Assembly (NCBI GenBank): GCA_001302245.1
Contig: LGYU01000020.1
Location: 216,464-280,463 of the forward strand
Direction: 5' to 3'
Length of the DNA: 64,000 nt
Source of the DNA: Chitinophagaceae bacterium PMP191F
Lineage (GTDB): Bacteria > Bacteroidota > Bacteroidia > Chitinophagales > Chitinophagaceae
Shown here: positions 8,702 to 18,913 of the stretch, piece by piece
Layout: every line of letters begins with the position of its first letter
How positions within the stretch are numbered: position 1 is the stretch's first letter
Program-made: the position numbers and the translations under genes
The notes under the pieces: generated by a model
Told to the model about the DNA's origin: nothing
Seen by the model: the letters and a program-made list of their open reading frames with translations, nothing else
The model's database searches: none

Positions 8702-10093
8702 GTGAAACAACAATTTAACCGTAGTACCCAAAAAAGTGTAGCAGCCATACGTTCCGGTTGTATTGGCGTGGCATTGCTTTCAACAGTATTTCCTTTGTAT
8801 GCGCAGCAAAAAACTGCCAATGATGTAACGGCTCCGTTACATGCCCTGCAGGTACATTATCCCGTGCCTTATGCACCCATGAGTGCTGAACAGGTAAAGC
8901 AGGTGCTGGACAAGGTATTTGCTTATCTTGATACTGTAACACCGGCCGCAATGGTCAATAAACAAACAGGAGCTGTAATAACCGGTATAAACCAGGCTGA
9001 TACAAATATTGCTGTACAGAAAGGCGATTTTCGTCTTACCAGTTATGAATGGGGTGTTACTTATTCCGGTATGTTGCTGGCAGCGGAAACAACCGGTGAT
9101 ACACGGTATAAGGATTATGTGAAGAAGCGATTTGATTTCATGGCTGAGTGGATACCGGCAATAAAAAAAATGGTAACGGCCGGTCTTTTCAAAGGTGATT
9201 ATCCTTTCCGCCAACCGATAGCTCCCCATGCACTGGATGATGCAGGCGCTGTGGGTACAGCTATGATCAAGGCTACGCTTGCCGGTGTGAATAGTAACCT
9301 GCGTACGCTGATTGATAATTACGGCAGTTATGTGGCTACCAAAGAATTCCGGTTACAGGATGGTACACTGGCCAGGAACCGGCCTCAGAAAAATACACTC
9401 TGGCTGGATGATCTGTATATGGGTGTGCCCATACTGGCCTATATGGGTAAACTGACCGGTGATAAAAAATATTATGATGATGCGGTAAAACAGGTATTAC
9501 AGTTTTCACAGCGGATGTTCAATAAAGACAAGAACATTTACATACATGGATGGGTACAGGATATGGGCGCACATCCTGCATTTCACTGGGCAAGGGCCAA
9601 CGGATGGGCATTGATGGCAATGACCGAATTGCTGGATGTATTGCCGGAAACACACAGCGGCCGTACTGCGGTATTGCAACAGTTACAGGCACAGGTAAAA
9701 GGACTGACTGCGCTGCAATCCGGGTCTGGTTTCTGGCACCAGTTGCTGGATCGTGAAGATTCTTACCTGGAAACATCGGCAACGGCTATTTACGCATATT
9801 GCATTGCACATGCCTGCAACAAAGGCTGGCTGGATCCTGTAGCATATGCACCCATGGCAATGCTGGCATGGAATGCAGTAAGCACCAAAGTAAACGATAA
9901 GGGACAGGTGGAAGGAACCTGCGTGGGAACCGGAATGGCGTTTGATCCGGCATTTTATTATCATCGTCCTGTAAATGTATATGCAGCGCATGGTTATGGA
10001 CCGCTATTGCTGGCAGGCGCAGAGATGTATCGTATGGTGAAAAGCAACCCCTTTAAGATCAACGATAGTGCGCTTCAATATTATCAACCATAG
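8702..10093 (+). CDS. GH105 unsaturated rhamnogalacturonyl hydrolase
   Basis: A GTG start at 8702 is preferred because it gives a normal signal peptide (hydrophobic core GCIGVALLSTVFPLYA, cleavage after YAQ). A TTG at 8678 is the in-frame alternative. The mature enzyme has the (alpha/alpha)6 GH105 pattern: SYEWGVTYSGMLLAAE, HALDDAGAVGTAM, the catalytic-region LWLDDLYMG (Asp236/Asp237), HWARANGWAL (298-304) and LETSATAIYAYCIA. The family removes the unsaturated 4,5-dehydrogalacturonate left at the non-reducing end of RG-I oligosaccharides by PL11 lyases, which are encoded downstream. Its length of about 463 residues is slightly above that of Bacillus YteR-type enzymes because of the exported N-terminus. 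It is probably periplasmic. Only 12 bases separate it from the next gene. Confidence 0.92.
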   Translation: MKQQFNRSTQKSVAAIRSGCIGVALLSTVFPLYAQQKTANDVTAPLHALQVHYPVPYAPMSAEQVKQVLDKVFAYLDTVTPAAMVNKQTGAVITGINQADTNIAVQKGDFRLTSYEWGVTYSGMLLAAETTGDTRYKDYVKKRFDFMAEWIPAIKKMVTAGLFKGDYPFRQPIAPHALDDAGAVGTAMIKATLAGVNSNLRTLIDNYGSYVATKEFRLQDGTLARNRPQKNTLWLDDLYMGVPILAYMGKLTGDKKYYDDAVKQVLQFSQRMFNKDKNIYIHGWVQDMGAHPAFHWARANGWALMAMTELLDVLPETHSGRTAVLQQLQAQVKGLTALQSGSGFWHQLLDREDSYLETSATAIYAYCIAHACNKGWLDPVAYAPMAMLAWNAVSTKVNDKGQVEGTCVGTGMAFDPAFYYHRPVNVYAAHGYGPLLLAGAEMYRMVKSNPFKINDSALQYYQP

Positions 10094-10105
10094 ATCCTGA
10101 CTGAA

Positions 10106-12541
10106 ATGAATAACAGAATACTGATCCTGTTGTCTGGCTGTTTGCTGATGAGTATAACAATAAAGGCGCAGATCCAGCCGGGCAAAAAACATGTTTTGTG
10201 GTATACACAACCTGCAAAGGACTGGAATGAAGCATTGCCCCTGGGAAATGGCCGGCTGGGAGCAATGGTATTCGGTTATCCTGCAGAAGAACTTATACAG
10301 CTGAATGAAGAAACATTATGGACAGGTGGTCCGCCCGATCTGAACCCCAATCCCAACGCACCCCAATATCTGCAACCTGTTCGCGATGCACTGTTCCGTG
10401 ACAGTATCAGGGAAGCTGTAAAGCTGTTGCAGAAAATGCAGGGCCCTAATACACAAATGTATCAGCCATTGGGAGATATCCTGATCAGGCAATCGCTGAA
10501 TAGTGCCCCCACCGGATATTACCGCGACCTGGATATTGATAATGCCACTGCTCTTACGCGGTTTACTGTAAATGGAGTAACCTTTTCACGACAGGTATTT
10601 GTGTCTGCACCCGACCAGGTGATTGTTATAAAGCTCACTGCAGATAAACCCAAGGCATTGCAGTTCAGTGTTGATGTACGTCATGAACTGGCATATAAAA
10701 AATTTGTTACAAAAAACAACGAATTGGTACTGGCCGGCAAAGCACGTATTAACAATGATGAAAGAAGGAATGTTAAACCGCTGTTGTACAATGATAGCCT
10801 GAACAGTTACGGCATGCGTTTTCAGTACAGGATCAAAGCAATTACTGCTGATGGCAAAGTGACCGGCAACGATAGTGCATTGATGGTATCGGGCGCTACG
10901 GAAGTACTATTGCTGGTGTCTGCTGCAACGAGTTTCAATGGTTATGATAAATACCCCGACAGGCAAGGTAAAGATGAAGCAGCAATAGCTGTAAAATGGC
11001 TGCAATTGGCTGCACGCAAAACATACACGCAGTTGCTGGCTGCACATATAAAGGATTATAAAAAATATTTTGATCGTGTATCATTTAACGTAACTGAAAA
11101 AGCAATTCTTGCTATACCAACTGATAAGCGATTGGAGTTGTATAAAAAAGGAGAAGATGACCCCGGGCTGGAGGAGCTGTATTTTCATTTTGGCCGTTAC
11201 CTGCTGATCTCCTGTTCAAGACCCGGCGGCATTGCTGCCAACCTGCAGGGCATCTGGAACAAAGAAATACGTCCATCATGGCGCAGTAACTATACTACCA
11301 ATATTAACCTGCAAATGAATTACTGGCCTGCAGAGGTTTGTAATCTTTCAGAACTGACAGGCCCGCTGGTACAGCAGATACAACATATGGCTTTAAATGG
11401 CAGAGCTACGGCAAAGAATTATTATGGCATGCATGGATGGGCTGCTCATCATAATTCAGATATCTGGGCACAGACCAACCCGGTAGGTGAAGGCAGCGGT
11501 GATCCCAAATGGGCCAACTGGTCGCTGGGAAGTCCGTGGCTGAGCCAGCATTTATATGAACATTATTTATTCACCGGCAGTAAACAGTTTTTACGTGATA
11601 CTGCCTACCCGGTTATGAAAGAAGCAGCATTGTTCTGTATAGACTGGCTGGTGGAAAAAGATGGACTGCTGGTAACTGTTCCTTCAACATCACCGGAAAA
11701 TGTATATATCCATCCACGTGGTTTTAAAGGAACAGTGACCATTGCTTCAGCTATGGATATGGAAATTATATGGGACCTGTTCACCAACCTGATTGAAGCC
11801 GCAGATATGCTGGGTATTGATAAAGACTTTGCAACATTACTGGAACAAAAAAGAAACAGGCTGAGTCCGTTAAAGATCGGGAAGAAAGGCAACCTGGTGG
11901 AATGGTATGGCGATTGGGAGGATGAAGATCCGCAACACCGGCATGTATCACATTTGTTTGCGCTATATCCGGGGCGCGAAATATCACCACTATTGGATAC
12001 GGCTTATGCGAATGCCTGTCGCAGAACACTTGAAGTACGTGGTGATGGCGGCACTGGTTGGAGCAAAGCATGGAAGATCAATTTCTGGGCACGTTTGCTG
12101 GATGGTAATCATGCGTATAAAATGTACCAGGAATTGCTGAAAGGTTCAACACTCAATAATCTTTTTGATACACATCCGCCTTTCCAGATCGACGGTAATT
12201 TCGGTGCAACGGCTGGTATTGCTGAAATGCTGCTGCAAAGTCATTTGGGCGTGATCCAGTTGTTGCCCGCGTTGCCGGATAGCTGGGCCGGCGGTACCGT
12301 AAAAGGCCTGGTGGCCCGCGGCGGATTTGAAATAGATATGCAATGGAAAAATGGCATACTGATCAAAGCCATAGTTATCTCAAAAAAAGGCGGAGTATGT
12401 CGTATACGTACTGCGCAGAAAATGAAGATAGCTGGTGTTAATGCCAATACCGGTATTGCAGACCTGTACAACCAGACCCAATACATTACAACATTCAATA
12501 CTGTTGCCGGTAAAAGATATGAACTGGTAATAGCCAATTAA
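10106..12541 (+). CDS. GH95 alpha-L-fucosidase / alpha-L-galactosidase
   Basis: An 811-residue exported protein (signal peptide ending ITIKAQ). It shows the GH95 order. First is an N-terminal beta-domain with [19 protein letters not shown] and [13 protein letters not shown]. Next is the (alpha/alpha)6 core with [31 protein letters not shown] (the conserved paired Asn residues), [20 protein letters not shown] and [16 protein letters not shown] (the conserved Asp). A C-terminal beta-domain follows. GH95 enzymes invert at alpha-1,2-linked L-fucose or the closely similar L-galactose. In pectin loci, L-galactose in RG-II or arabinogalactan is a known target. Fucose versus galactose cannot be decided here. 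It overlaps the next start by one base (TAATG), indicating translational coupling. Confidence 0.9.
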   Translation: MNNRILILLSGCLLMSITIKAQIQPGKKHVLWYTQPAKDWNEALPLGNGRLGAMVFGYPAEELIQLNEETLWTGGPPDLNPNPNAPQYLQPVRDALFRDSIREAVKLLQKMQGPNTQMYQPLGDILIRQSLNSAPTGYYRDLDIDNATALTRFTVNGVTFSRQVFVSAPDQVIVIKLTADKPKALQFSVDVRHELAYKKFVTKNNELVLAGKARINNDERRNVKPLLYNDSLNSYGMRFQYRIKAITADGKVTGNDSALMVSGATEVLLLVSAATSFNGYDKYPDRQGKDEAAIAVKWLQLAARKTYTQLLAAHIKDYKKYFDRVSFNVTEKAILAIPTDKRLELYKKGEDDPGLEELYFHFGRYLLISCSRPGGIAANLQGIWNKEIRPSWRSNYTTNINLQMNYWPAEVCNLSELTGPLVQQIQHMALNGRATAKNYYGMHGWAAHHNSDIWAQTNPVGEGSGDPKWANWSLGSPWLSQHLYEHYLFTGSKQFLRDTAYPVMKEAALFCIDWLVEKDGLLVTVPSTSPENVYIHPRGFKGTVTIASAMDMEIIWDLFTNLIEAADMLGIDKDFATLLEQKRNRLSPLKIGKKGNLVEWYGDWEDEDPQHRHVSHLFALYPGREISPLLDTAYANACRRTLEVRGDGGTGWSKAWKINFWARLLDGNHAYKMYQELLKGSTLNNLFDTHPPFQIDGNFGATAGIAEMLLQSHLGVIQLLPALPDSWAGGTVKGLVARGGFEIDMQWKNGILIKAIVISKKGGVCRIRTAQKMKIAGVNANTGIADLYNQTQYITTFNTVAGKRYELVIAN

Positions 12542-13893
12542 TGCAAATGGATTTGACTATGAAACAGATCTTTTCAATCATCACAATTACAGCAATTGCC
12601 ATTGGCAGCGCGCATGCGCAGGTACCATTGAAGTTTGATCTTGGTACCGGCAAAGCTGCCAAAGGATATACGGTAGTAACACCGGATACAAAATTTACCT
12701 ACGAAAAAGGATATGGGTTTGACCAGGGATCGGTAGTGGAAGCTGTTGACCGCGGTGGTAAAAACACCGTGACCAGAGATTTTATTACCAGCAATAAACC
12801 TTTTTATTTTTCTGTGAAACTGCCAGATGGCAATTATGATGTGAAGGTGATACTGGGTGATGTTAAAGGAACTTCTGTTACTACAGTACGCGCTGAATGC
12901 CGCAGGTTGTTTCTGCAGAATGTACGAACCACCAAAGGACAGATCACTTCACAATCTTTTTCAGTACATGTAAAGGATAGCATCATCCGGCAGAACGGAC
13001 AAGCTGTTGGTAAAGTAAAACTGAAAACAAGGGAAATAACCTATCTGCACTGGGACAACTTGCTTACGCTGGAGTTCAATGATTTATTGCCCAAAGTATG
13101 TGCTGTGGAAATAACGCCAAATACAAAAGCGCCCACTATTTTTCTTGCAGGAAATTCCACCGTGGTAGATCAGGATCGTGAACCATGGGCTGCATGGGGA
13201 CAGATGTTCCCGGCTTTTTTTCAACCTGGAAAGATAGTAGTGGCCAATTATGCTGAATCGGGTGAAACACTGAAAGCTTTTAAAAGGGAGAACAGGCTGG
13301 AAAAAATATGGAATATGGCAAAACCCGGTGATTACCTGTTCATCGAGTTTACACACAATGATCAGAAACTGGGCGGCAATCACCTCGATCCTTTTACTAC
13401 TTACAAGGAAACATTGAAAGAGTGGATTGCCGAAGCCAGAAAAAGAAATATAACATCGGTGTTGGTTACTTCTATGCACCGGCGCAGTTTTGATTCAACA
13501 GGCCATATCATCAATACACTGCTGGATTATCCTGAAGCTATGCGGCAGACCGGCGCAGAAGAGAAAGTAACAGTGATTGATCTGAATGCCATGAGTAAAA
13601 CATTGTATGAGGCATGGGGTGTACAAACGTCTTTAAAGGCATTTGTACATTATCCCGCCAATACATTTCCCGGTCAAACGGAAGCGCTGGCAGACAATAC
13701 ACACTTCAGCCCCTACGGAGCATACGAACTGGCAAGATGTGTGGTAAAAGCCTTGCAGGCAACTGATCTGCCGTTTGTGCAATACCTGCGGAAAGATATT
13801 CCGGCGTTTGATCCGGCAAAACCAGATCCGCTGGAAAGCTGGTACTGGCCGCAAAGTGCAATGGTTACATCCACTAAGCCGGATGGGAATTAA
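12541..13893 (+). CDS. CE12-type rhamnogalacturonan acetylesterase with N-terminal beta-sandwich
   Basis: The ATG at 12541 overlaps the GH95 stop. An in-frame ATG at 12559 gives a more typical signal peptide (MKQIFSIITITAIAIGSAHA). The first ~180 residues form a galactose-binding-like sandwich (FDLGTGKAAKGYTVV, FYFSVKLPDGNYDVKVILG). The SGNH hydrolase domain follows. Block I reads LAGNSTVVDQD, with the nucleophile serine near residue 200 counted from 12559 and Asn replacing the usual Asp of GDS. FIEFTHNDQK and ADNTHFSPYGAYELA supply the Asn and His blocks. CE12 enzymes remove acetyl groups from galacturonic acid in RG-I so lyases can act. It is one of two CE12-like proteins here; the other (30007-30819) lacks the N-terminal domain. 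Confidence 0.87.
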   Translation: MQMDLTMKQIFSIITITAIAIGSAHAQVPLKFDLGTGKAAKGYTVVTPDTKFTYEKGYGFDQGSVVEAVDRGGKNTVTRDFITSNKPFYFSVKLPDGNYDVKVILGDVKGTSVTTVRAECRRLFLQNVRTTKGQITSQSFSVHVKDSIIRQNGQAVGKVKLKTREITYLHWDNLLTLEFNDLLPKVCAVEITPNTKAPTIFLAGNSTVVDQDREPWAAWGQMFPAFFQPGKIVVANYAESGETLKAFKRENRLEKIWNMAKPGDYLFIEFTHNDQKLGGNHLDPFTTYKETLKEWIAEARKRNITSVLVTSMHRRSFDSTGHIINTLLDYPEAMRQTGAEEKVTVIDLNAMSKTLYEAWGVQTSLKAFVHYPANTFPGQTEALADNTHFSPYGAYELARCVVKALQATDLPFVQYLRKDIPAFDPAKPDPLESWYWPQSAMVTSTKPDGN

Positions 13894-13959
13894 GATGATT
13901 GCAAGGAGAGACAAACCTGGCACACAATACGTTTATTAACCACTCAACGACTGACACAT

Positions 13960-15159
13960 ATGAAAACATTGAATCGTATCATTGTAATAACAGCCACATA
14001 CCTGTTGCCTGCTGTTGCCGGTGCACAACCTGTTATGGAAACCGGTAATGGTAAAATGCCCGATGAATGGATTGACCAGGATACCCATCATAAAGTAATT
14101 AAGCTTACCCGTACCGAAGGTGCTAACGGCAGTTTTTATTTTCACAATAATCCTTTTGTAGACAACCGTATGGTATATTACAATACCCAACGTGGACAAG
14201 GGAGACAGCTTTATACCGTAGACCTGAAGACGCTAAAAACACAACAGATCACCCAACAACCTATGGGCATGAACGGTGAAATCTTAGCACCCAAAGGGAA
14301 AAATATATATTACCAGATCAAGGATAGCGTGTTTGTAACAAATATTGATTCCCGAAAGACCAGGCTCGTATTTGTATTTCCTGTTGATTTTAGAGCGGGT
14401 ATCACTACAGTGAATGCAGATGAAACATTGCTGGCAGGTGCATGGAGTTCGGATGCAGAAAAGGAGATCTTTAAGAATAATCCTTCCAAATCAGAATATT
14501 TCAACAAGATCTACGAAGCAAAGCTACCCCGTACACTGTTTACCATCAATGTAAAGACGGGCGAGCTGAATAAATTATTTACTGACAGCGCCTGGTTAAA
14601 TCACGTACAGTTTTCACCCAAAGATCCTGCATTGCTGATGTTTTGCCATGAAGGCCCCTGGCATAAAGTAGACAGGATCTGGACCATTGATGTTAAAACA
14701 AAAAAGGTGCAACTGATGCACAAACGTACAGTGGACATGGAAATAGCGGGACACGAATGGTTTTCTCCCGATGGAAAACAGATCTGGTTTGATCTGCAAC
14801 AACCACGCAGTGTTACATTTTTTGTAGCTGGTGTGGATGTGAAAACACTGGCAGAAAAAAAATATACATTGACCAGGGATGAATGGAGCATCCATTTTAA
14901 TATTTCCGCTGATCAGAAACTGTTCTGTGGCGATGGCGGTGACCCCGGCCAGGTAGCAAAAGCTAAAGACGGCATGTGGATCTACCTGTTTACCCCGAAC
15001 GGAGATCATTTTGTTTCGGAAAAACTGGTGAGCATGAAACATCACAATTACAAACTGGAGCCCAACGTGCATTTTTCCCCGGATGGCAAATGGGTCATCT
15101 TCCGTGCCAACTTCGAGGGCGAATCAAACGTCTATGCTGTAGAGGTGAAGAAGAGTTGA
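13960..15159 (+). CDS. PL22 oligogalacturonate lyase
   Basis: A 399-residue protein with a signal peptide (AVAGAQ). It has repeated beta-propeller blades: FYFHNNPFVDNRMVYY, QLYTVDLKTLKTQQIT, HEWFSPDGKQIWFDLQQ, DEWSIHFNISADQKLFCGDG and PNVHFSPDGKWVIFRANF. This order and length fit PL22, a seven-bladed propeller that uses histidine-bound metal to cleave short oligogalacturonates by beta-elimination; the conserved His and Gln residues lie in those blades. Classical PL22 enzymes are cytoplasmic, whereas this one is exported, as in many Bacteroidota loci. Its presence suggests that homogalacturonan fragments are consumed as well as RG-I. It follows CE12 after 66 bases and is followed by a 240-base gap. 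Confidence 0.85.
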   Translation: MKTLNRIIVITATYLLPAVAGAQPVMETGNGKMPDEWIDQDTHHKVIKLTRTEGANGSFYFHNNPFVDNRMVYYNTQRGQGRQLYTVDLKTLKTQQITQQPMGMNGEILAPKGKNIYYQIKDSVFVTNIDSRKTRLVFVFPVDFRAGITTVNADETLLAGAWSSDAEKEIFKNNPSKSEYFNKIYEAKLPRTLFTINVKTGELNKLFTDSAWLNHVQFSPKDPALLMFCHEGPWHKVDRIWTIDVKTKKVQLMHKRTVDMEIAGHEWFSPDGKQIWFDLQQPRSVTFFVAGVDVKTLAEKKYTLTRDEWSIHFNISADQKLFCGDGGDPGQVAKAKDGMWIYLFTPNGDHFVSEKLVSMKHHNYKLEPNVHFSPDGKWVIFRANFEGESNVYAVEVKKS

Positions 15160-15160
15160 A

Positions 15161-15210
15161 GGAATAAGGTTTAAAGTGAAAGGTTTAAGGTACAAGGTGT
15201 AAGGCACAGG
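15161..15210 (+). repeat. Degenerate AAGGT-type intergenic tandem repeat
   Basis: Directly after the PL22 stop comes a run of imperfect units (AAGGTTTAAAG, AAGGTTTAAGG, TACAAGGTGTAAGG). Such low-complexity stretches are common between genes in this phylum; no function is evident. Confidence 0.5.
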
Positions 15211-15310
15211 GTTCAGGTAGGAAGCGAAGGAACACGAAACCCTACACCGGCAATGCAATTCCTTAAATTCCCATTAAAATCACCCGTTCTTACCCAAGAA
15301 GCCAATAGTG

Positions 15311-15345
15311 CAGGATGGTGGAACGCGGATGCAATAATATCTTGT
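15311..15345 (+). promoter_or_regulatory. Candidate half-site operator and -7 box upstream of GH106
   Basis: A single CAGGATG (15311-15317) is followed after 20 bases by TATCTTGT (15338-15345). This is the same spacing as the full direct-repeat promoters elsewhere in the window, but the upstream repeat copy is not recognisable. It ends 54 bases before the GH106 start. Confidence 0.35.
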
Positions 15346-15399
15346 CCGTTGTTCCCGGAAGTACGATCATACAACGATTCGCTTTAAAAAAATCAGCAG

Positions 15400-18270
15400 A
15401 TGATGCATAAGAAGATTGCTTCAGTATTGATTGCCTGTACCACGCTTGCCCATGTGAATGCACAGATAAAATGGCCGGTAGTATCGCAGACCATGAAACC
15501 CTGGACCCGCTGGTGGTGGCAGGGCAGTGCGGTAGATAAGCCTGGCCTTACTACTGCCATGGAGTTGTACAAACAGGCCGGTCTGGGCGGAATGGAGATC
15601 ACCCCGATTTATGGTATTAAAGGAGAAGAAAACAAATTCATCAAATTTCTGTCGCCCCAATGGGTTGACATGTTGCAACATACACTGCAGGAAGCCAAAC
15701 GTTTGAACCTGGGTATTGATATGGCTACCGGTACAGGCTGGCCTTTTGGCGGCCCGTGGGTTACACAGGAAGATGCCTGTAAATATATTACCTATAAAAC
15801 CTATTCACTGAAAGGTGGTGAAACACTGCAGGATACCATTCAACTGAAACAGGAAGCATTTGTACGCACAGCCAATGGCAAGCCACTTACGGTAGACCAG
15901 GTGGCATTTCCGGTAACGGCTAATAAAGATCTGCAGGCCATGTCTATCGACCAGGTGCGTTATCCTATCTGGCTGCCGCTGGTATTACTGATGGCTTATG
16001 ACGAAAATGGCAATAATATAAATATTACAGATAAAGTTGTATCCGGTAAACTCAACTGGACTGCACCGGCGGGTAACTGGACATTGTATGCATTGTTCCA
16101 GGGATGGCATGGCAAACAGGTGGAACGTGCTGCACCCGGTGGCGAAGGCGATGTAATTGATCACTTCAACAGCACGGCACTCAAAAACTACCTGTCGCAT
16201 TTTGACCAGGCATTTGCAGGTAAAGATGTGAGTGGTTTGCGTAGCTTTTTTAACGATAGTTATGAGGTAGATGATGCGCGTGGACAAAGCAACTGGACAC
16301 CCGACTTTTTTGAGCAATTCAAAAAACGTCGTGGTTATGATCTGCGGTCCGAATTACCGGCATTGTTCCGTAAAGAGAACGACGAACAACACCTACGCAT
16401 ATTGTGTGATTACCGTCAAACCATTTCAGAACTGTTATTGGAAAAATTTACCGAACCCTGGGATGCATGGGCAAAGTCAAAAGGAAAGATGATCCGCAAC
16501 CAGAGCCATGGTTCACCGGCCAATATTCTTGACCTGTACGGTGCTATTGATATTCCGGAAACAGAAGGAACAGATATTCTTCGTTTCAAATTTGCCACTT
16601 CAACTGCCCATGTAATGGGTAAACCGCTGGCATCTTCTGAATCGGCTACCTGGCTGAACGAACACTTTTTATCTTCATTGGGTGATGTAAAAGTGGCGAT
16701 CGATAAATATTTCATTGGTGGTGTAAACCACATCTTTTATCATGGTACTAACTATTCGCCTCCCGGTGCTACCTGGCCCGGATGGTTGTTCTATGCTGCC
16801 GTACACTTTCATCCCAACAATCCTTTCTGGAAAGATTTCGGAACACTGAACGGTTACATTACCCGTACTCAGTCGTTCCTGCAAAGCGGCCGGCCGGATA
16901 ATGATGTGCTGGTATATTTTCCATTCAACGATCGTATTTCAGAGCCGGGTAAGGATATGTTGCATCATTTTGATGGCATGGAGGGTTTTGATAAAACTAC
17001 TTTCAAAACCAGTTCAGCATACATGCTGGAAAAAGGATATGCTTTTGATTTTATTTCCGATAAACAATTGCAACAGGTAAAAGCGATAGGCGGAGCGCTG
17101 CACACAACGGGCGGTACCTACCAGACCATCCTGTTGTCTGAAGTAAAATACATCACTGTTGAAACCATGCAGCAGTTGATACAACTGGCCAATAATGGTG
17201 CAACCATCGTGGTATATAAAAAGCTGCCGGAAGACGTACCGGGTTTTGGCGGTCTGCAACAGCGCCGGGAAGCGTATCGCGAACTGTTGAAAAAACTATC
17301 ATTTAAAGACGCGAACGGAATACAGAAAGCTGCAGTAGGTAAAGGTGCATTCCTGTTAGGCGATGATCTGCCAGCGTTGTTATCGGCAGCAAAAGTGTAT
17401 GCAGAACCTATGAATGAAATGGGATTGCAGACAATTCGCCGCAGGTATAACAACGGCCGTTATTATTTTATATCCAACCCTTCCAAACAACGGGTAGACG
17501 GCTGGGTGCCTTTAAGAGCAACAGTTACAGGGGCTGTAGTGTTGTTTGACCCCATGTTTGGCAAAAGCGGTATTGCACGTACGCGCAAAGCGGCGGATGG
17601 CACTACGCAGGTATTTCTGCAATTGAATCCCGGCGAAAGCTGTGTATTACAATTGTCAAACATTGCTGTAAGCGGTAACCAGTTCCTGTATCCGCGCGCT
17701 GCGGGCGCAACACAACCGGTAAATACTACCTGGGATCTTACGTTTGTAAGCGGAGGTCCTGTATTGCCGGCTGCAAGAAAAGTAACCTCCCTGGGTTCAT
17801 GGACCACTGGTGCAGACCAGGATGTAAAGAATTTTTCAGGTACTGCACGCTATACCACACATATTCCCAAGCCTGCAGCAGCAGGAGAGGCCTATATGCT
17901 CGACCTGGGTGAAGTAGGAGAGAGTGCAGAAGTGATCCTGAATGGGAAAAAGATTGCCACGCTCATCGGTCCTGTTTACCAGGTGGTGATCCCTGCCAAC
18001 GAGTGGAAGGCTGATAATGAGTTACAGATCGTGGTAACGAATGGTATGGCCAATCGTATTGCCGACCTGGACAGGCGCGGTGTGGAATGGAAGAAATTTT
18101 ACAATATTAACTTCCCTTCACACCTGGCTGCCAACCGTGGTCCTGATGGACTGTTCACAGCAGCCAAATGGGATGCTAAACCGTCAGGTTTGCTGACCCC
18201 GGTAAGCATTACACCGGTTACATATAAAGCACCCGAAGGTTTTAAAATGAAACAGGGCGGGAAGAAGTAA
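15400..18270 (+). CDS. GH106 alpha-L-rhamnosidase
   Basis: A 956-residue exported enzyme (start ATG 15400 or the adjacent 15403; cleavage near HVNAQ). The N-terminal signature TMKPWTRWWWQGSAVDK, followed by AGLGGMEITPIYG and MATGTGWPFGGPWVT, marks the GH106 TIM barrel. Further family blocks are FFNDSYEVDDARGQSNW, SESATWLNEHFLSS and FIGGVNHIFYHGTNYSPPG. The C-terminal ~150 residues form a galactose-binding-like sandwich (YMLDLGEVGESAEVILNGKK). GH106 enzymes release alpha-linked L-rhamnose from RG-I or RG-II by inversion using glutamates and calcium. Here it would remove rhamnose exposed after GH105 acts. It is preceded by a 240-base gap with a candidate half-site promoter, so it may also be transcribed independently of the upstream genes. 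Confidence 0.92.
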   Translation: MMHKKIASVLIACTTLAHVNAQIKWPVVSQTMKPWTRWWWQGSAVDKPGLTTAMELYKQAGLGGMEITPIYGIKGEENKFIKFLSPQWVDMLQHTLQEAKRLNLGIDMATGTGWPFGGPWVTQEDACKYITYKTYSLKGGETLQDTIQLKQEAFVRTANGKPLTVDQVAFPVTANKDLQAMSIDQVRYPIWLPLVLLMAYDENGNNINITDKVVSGKLNWTAPAGNWTLYALFQGWHGKQVERAAPGGEGDVIDHFNSTALKNYLSHFDQAFAGKDVSGLRSFFNDSYEVDDARGQSNWTPDFFEQFKKRRGYDLRSELPALFRKENDEQHLRILCDYRQTISELLLEKFTEPWDAWAKSKGKMIRNQSHGSPANILDLYGAIDIPETEGTDILRFKFATSTAHVMGKPLASSESATWLNEHFLSSLGDVKVAIDKYFIGGVNHIFYHGTNYSPPGATWPGWLFYAAVHFHPNNPFWKDFGTLNGYITRTQSFLQSGRPDNDVLVYFPFNDRISEPGKDMLHHFDGMEGFDKTTFKTSSAYMLEKGYAFDFISDKQLQQVKAIGGALHTTGGTYQTILLSEVKYITVETMQQLIQLANNGATIVVYKKLPEDVPGFGGLQQRREAYRELLKKLSFKDANGIQKAAVGKGAFLLGDDLPALLSAAKVYAEPMNEMGLQTIRRRYNNGRYYFISNPSKQRVDGWVPLRATVTGAVVLFDPMFGKSGIARTRKAADGTTQVFLQLNPGESCVLQLSNIAVSGNQFLYPRAAGATQPVNTTWDLTFVSGGPVLPAARKVTSLGSWTTGADQDVKNFSGTARYTTHIPKPAAAGEAYMLDLGEVGESAEVILNGKKIATLIGPVYQVVIPANEWKADNELQIVVTNGMANRIADLDRRGVEWKKFYNINFPSHLAANRGPDGLFTAAKWDAKPSGLLTPVSITPVTYKAPEGFKMKQGGKK

Positions 18271-18345
18271 AGATGGTTAAATGGTTTGATTGTTTCGTAT
18301 AAACAATTGCGCTATTCAGCCATATATTGCACCAAAAATAAACAT

Positions 18346-18783
18346 ATGATCAGGAAACTTATTTGTTGCATGCTGCTTGCTGGTATTTTTAGTGTAAACA
18401 CTTTTGCCCAGTCAAAAGATGAGGCAGCTGTAACTGCTGCTGTAGAATCTTTACGCAAAGCCATGATCGATGCAGATAAAGTTGCGCTGGATAAATTAAC
18501 AGCCGCTGATCTGAGCTACGGACATTCGGGCGGAAAAATAGAAGACAAAGCCACGTTTGTTGACAATATTGTAACCGGTAAATCAGATTTTGTAACAATT
18601 GATCTTACCGAACAAACAGTAAAAGTAACCGGCAATACGGCTATTGTTCGCCACAAGCTGGTAGCAGATACCAACGACAGTGGTAAACCTGGCAATGTAA
18701 AACTGTACATTCTGCTGGTATGGCAAAAAGAAAAAGGACAATGGAAGCTGCTGGCCCGTCAGGCAGTGAAGGTTCCGCAATAG
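18346..18783 (+). CDS. Secreted NTF2-like (DUF4440-type) small protein
   Basis: A 145-residue protein starting at ATG 18346 (MIRKLICCMLLAG), chosen over an upstream TTG because it places the signal peptide at the N-terminus (cleavage at TFAQ). The mature part follows the SnoaL/DUF4440 cone-fold pattern: AVESLRKAMIDADKVALDKL, LSYGHSGGKIEDKATFV, TVKVTGNTAIVRHKL and LLVWQKEKGQWKLLARQ. The fold often makes small ligand-binding or isomerase-like proteins. No role in glycan breakdown is established. It sits alone between GH106 and GH2 with 75- and 130-base gaps, the second of which contains an inverted-repeat element. Confidence 0.8.
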   Translation: MIRKLICCMLLAGIFSVNTFAQSKDEAAVTAAVESLRKAMIDADKVALDKLTAADLSYGHSGGKIEDKATFVDNIVTGKSDFVTIDLTEQTVKVTGNTAIVRHKLVADTNDSGKPGNVKLYILLVWQKEKGQWKLLARQAVKVPQ

Positions 18784-18788
18784 CTATA

Positions 18789-18896
18789 GTGAGTGGTGAG
18801 TTGTGAATGGTGAGTGGGCCACTGAATCAGTGGATAAACGTTCGGAAGACATGCTCAATAGCAGCGACTACTCACAACTGACCACTCACAACTCAC
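18789..18896. repeat. Intergenic imperfect inverted repeat with GTGAGTT units
   Basis: Arms 18789-18817 and 18868-18896 are about 29 bases each and pair at 23 of 29 positions by my count. Each is built from GTGAGTTG-like units. Between them lies a small perfect stem, CCACTG-AAT-CAGTGG (18819-18833). It resembles the small palindromic spacer elements of Bacteroidota genomes. It could act as a transcript stabiliser or weak terminator. Confidence 0.5.
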
Positions 18897-18913
18897 TTCG
18901 ATAATAATCATTC

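Noticed and set aside
18789..18896. Possible CRISPR-like array because of repeated GTGAGTT units
   Set aside because: Units are too short, spacers are absent, the arms are inverted rather than direct, and no cas genes are nearby.
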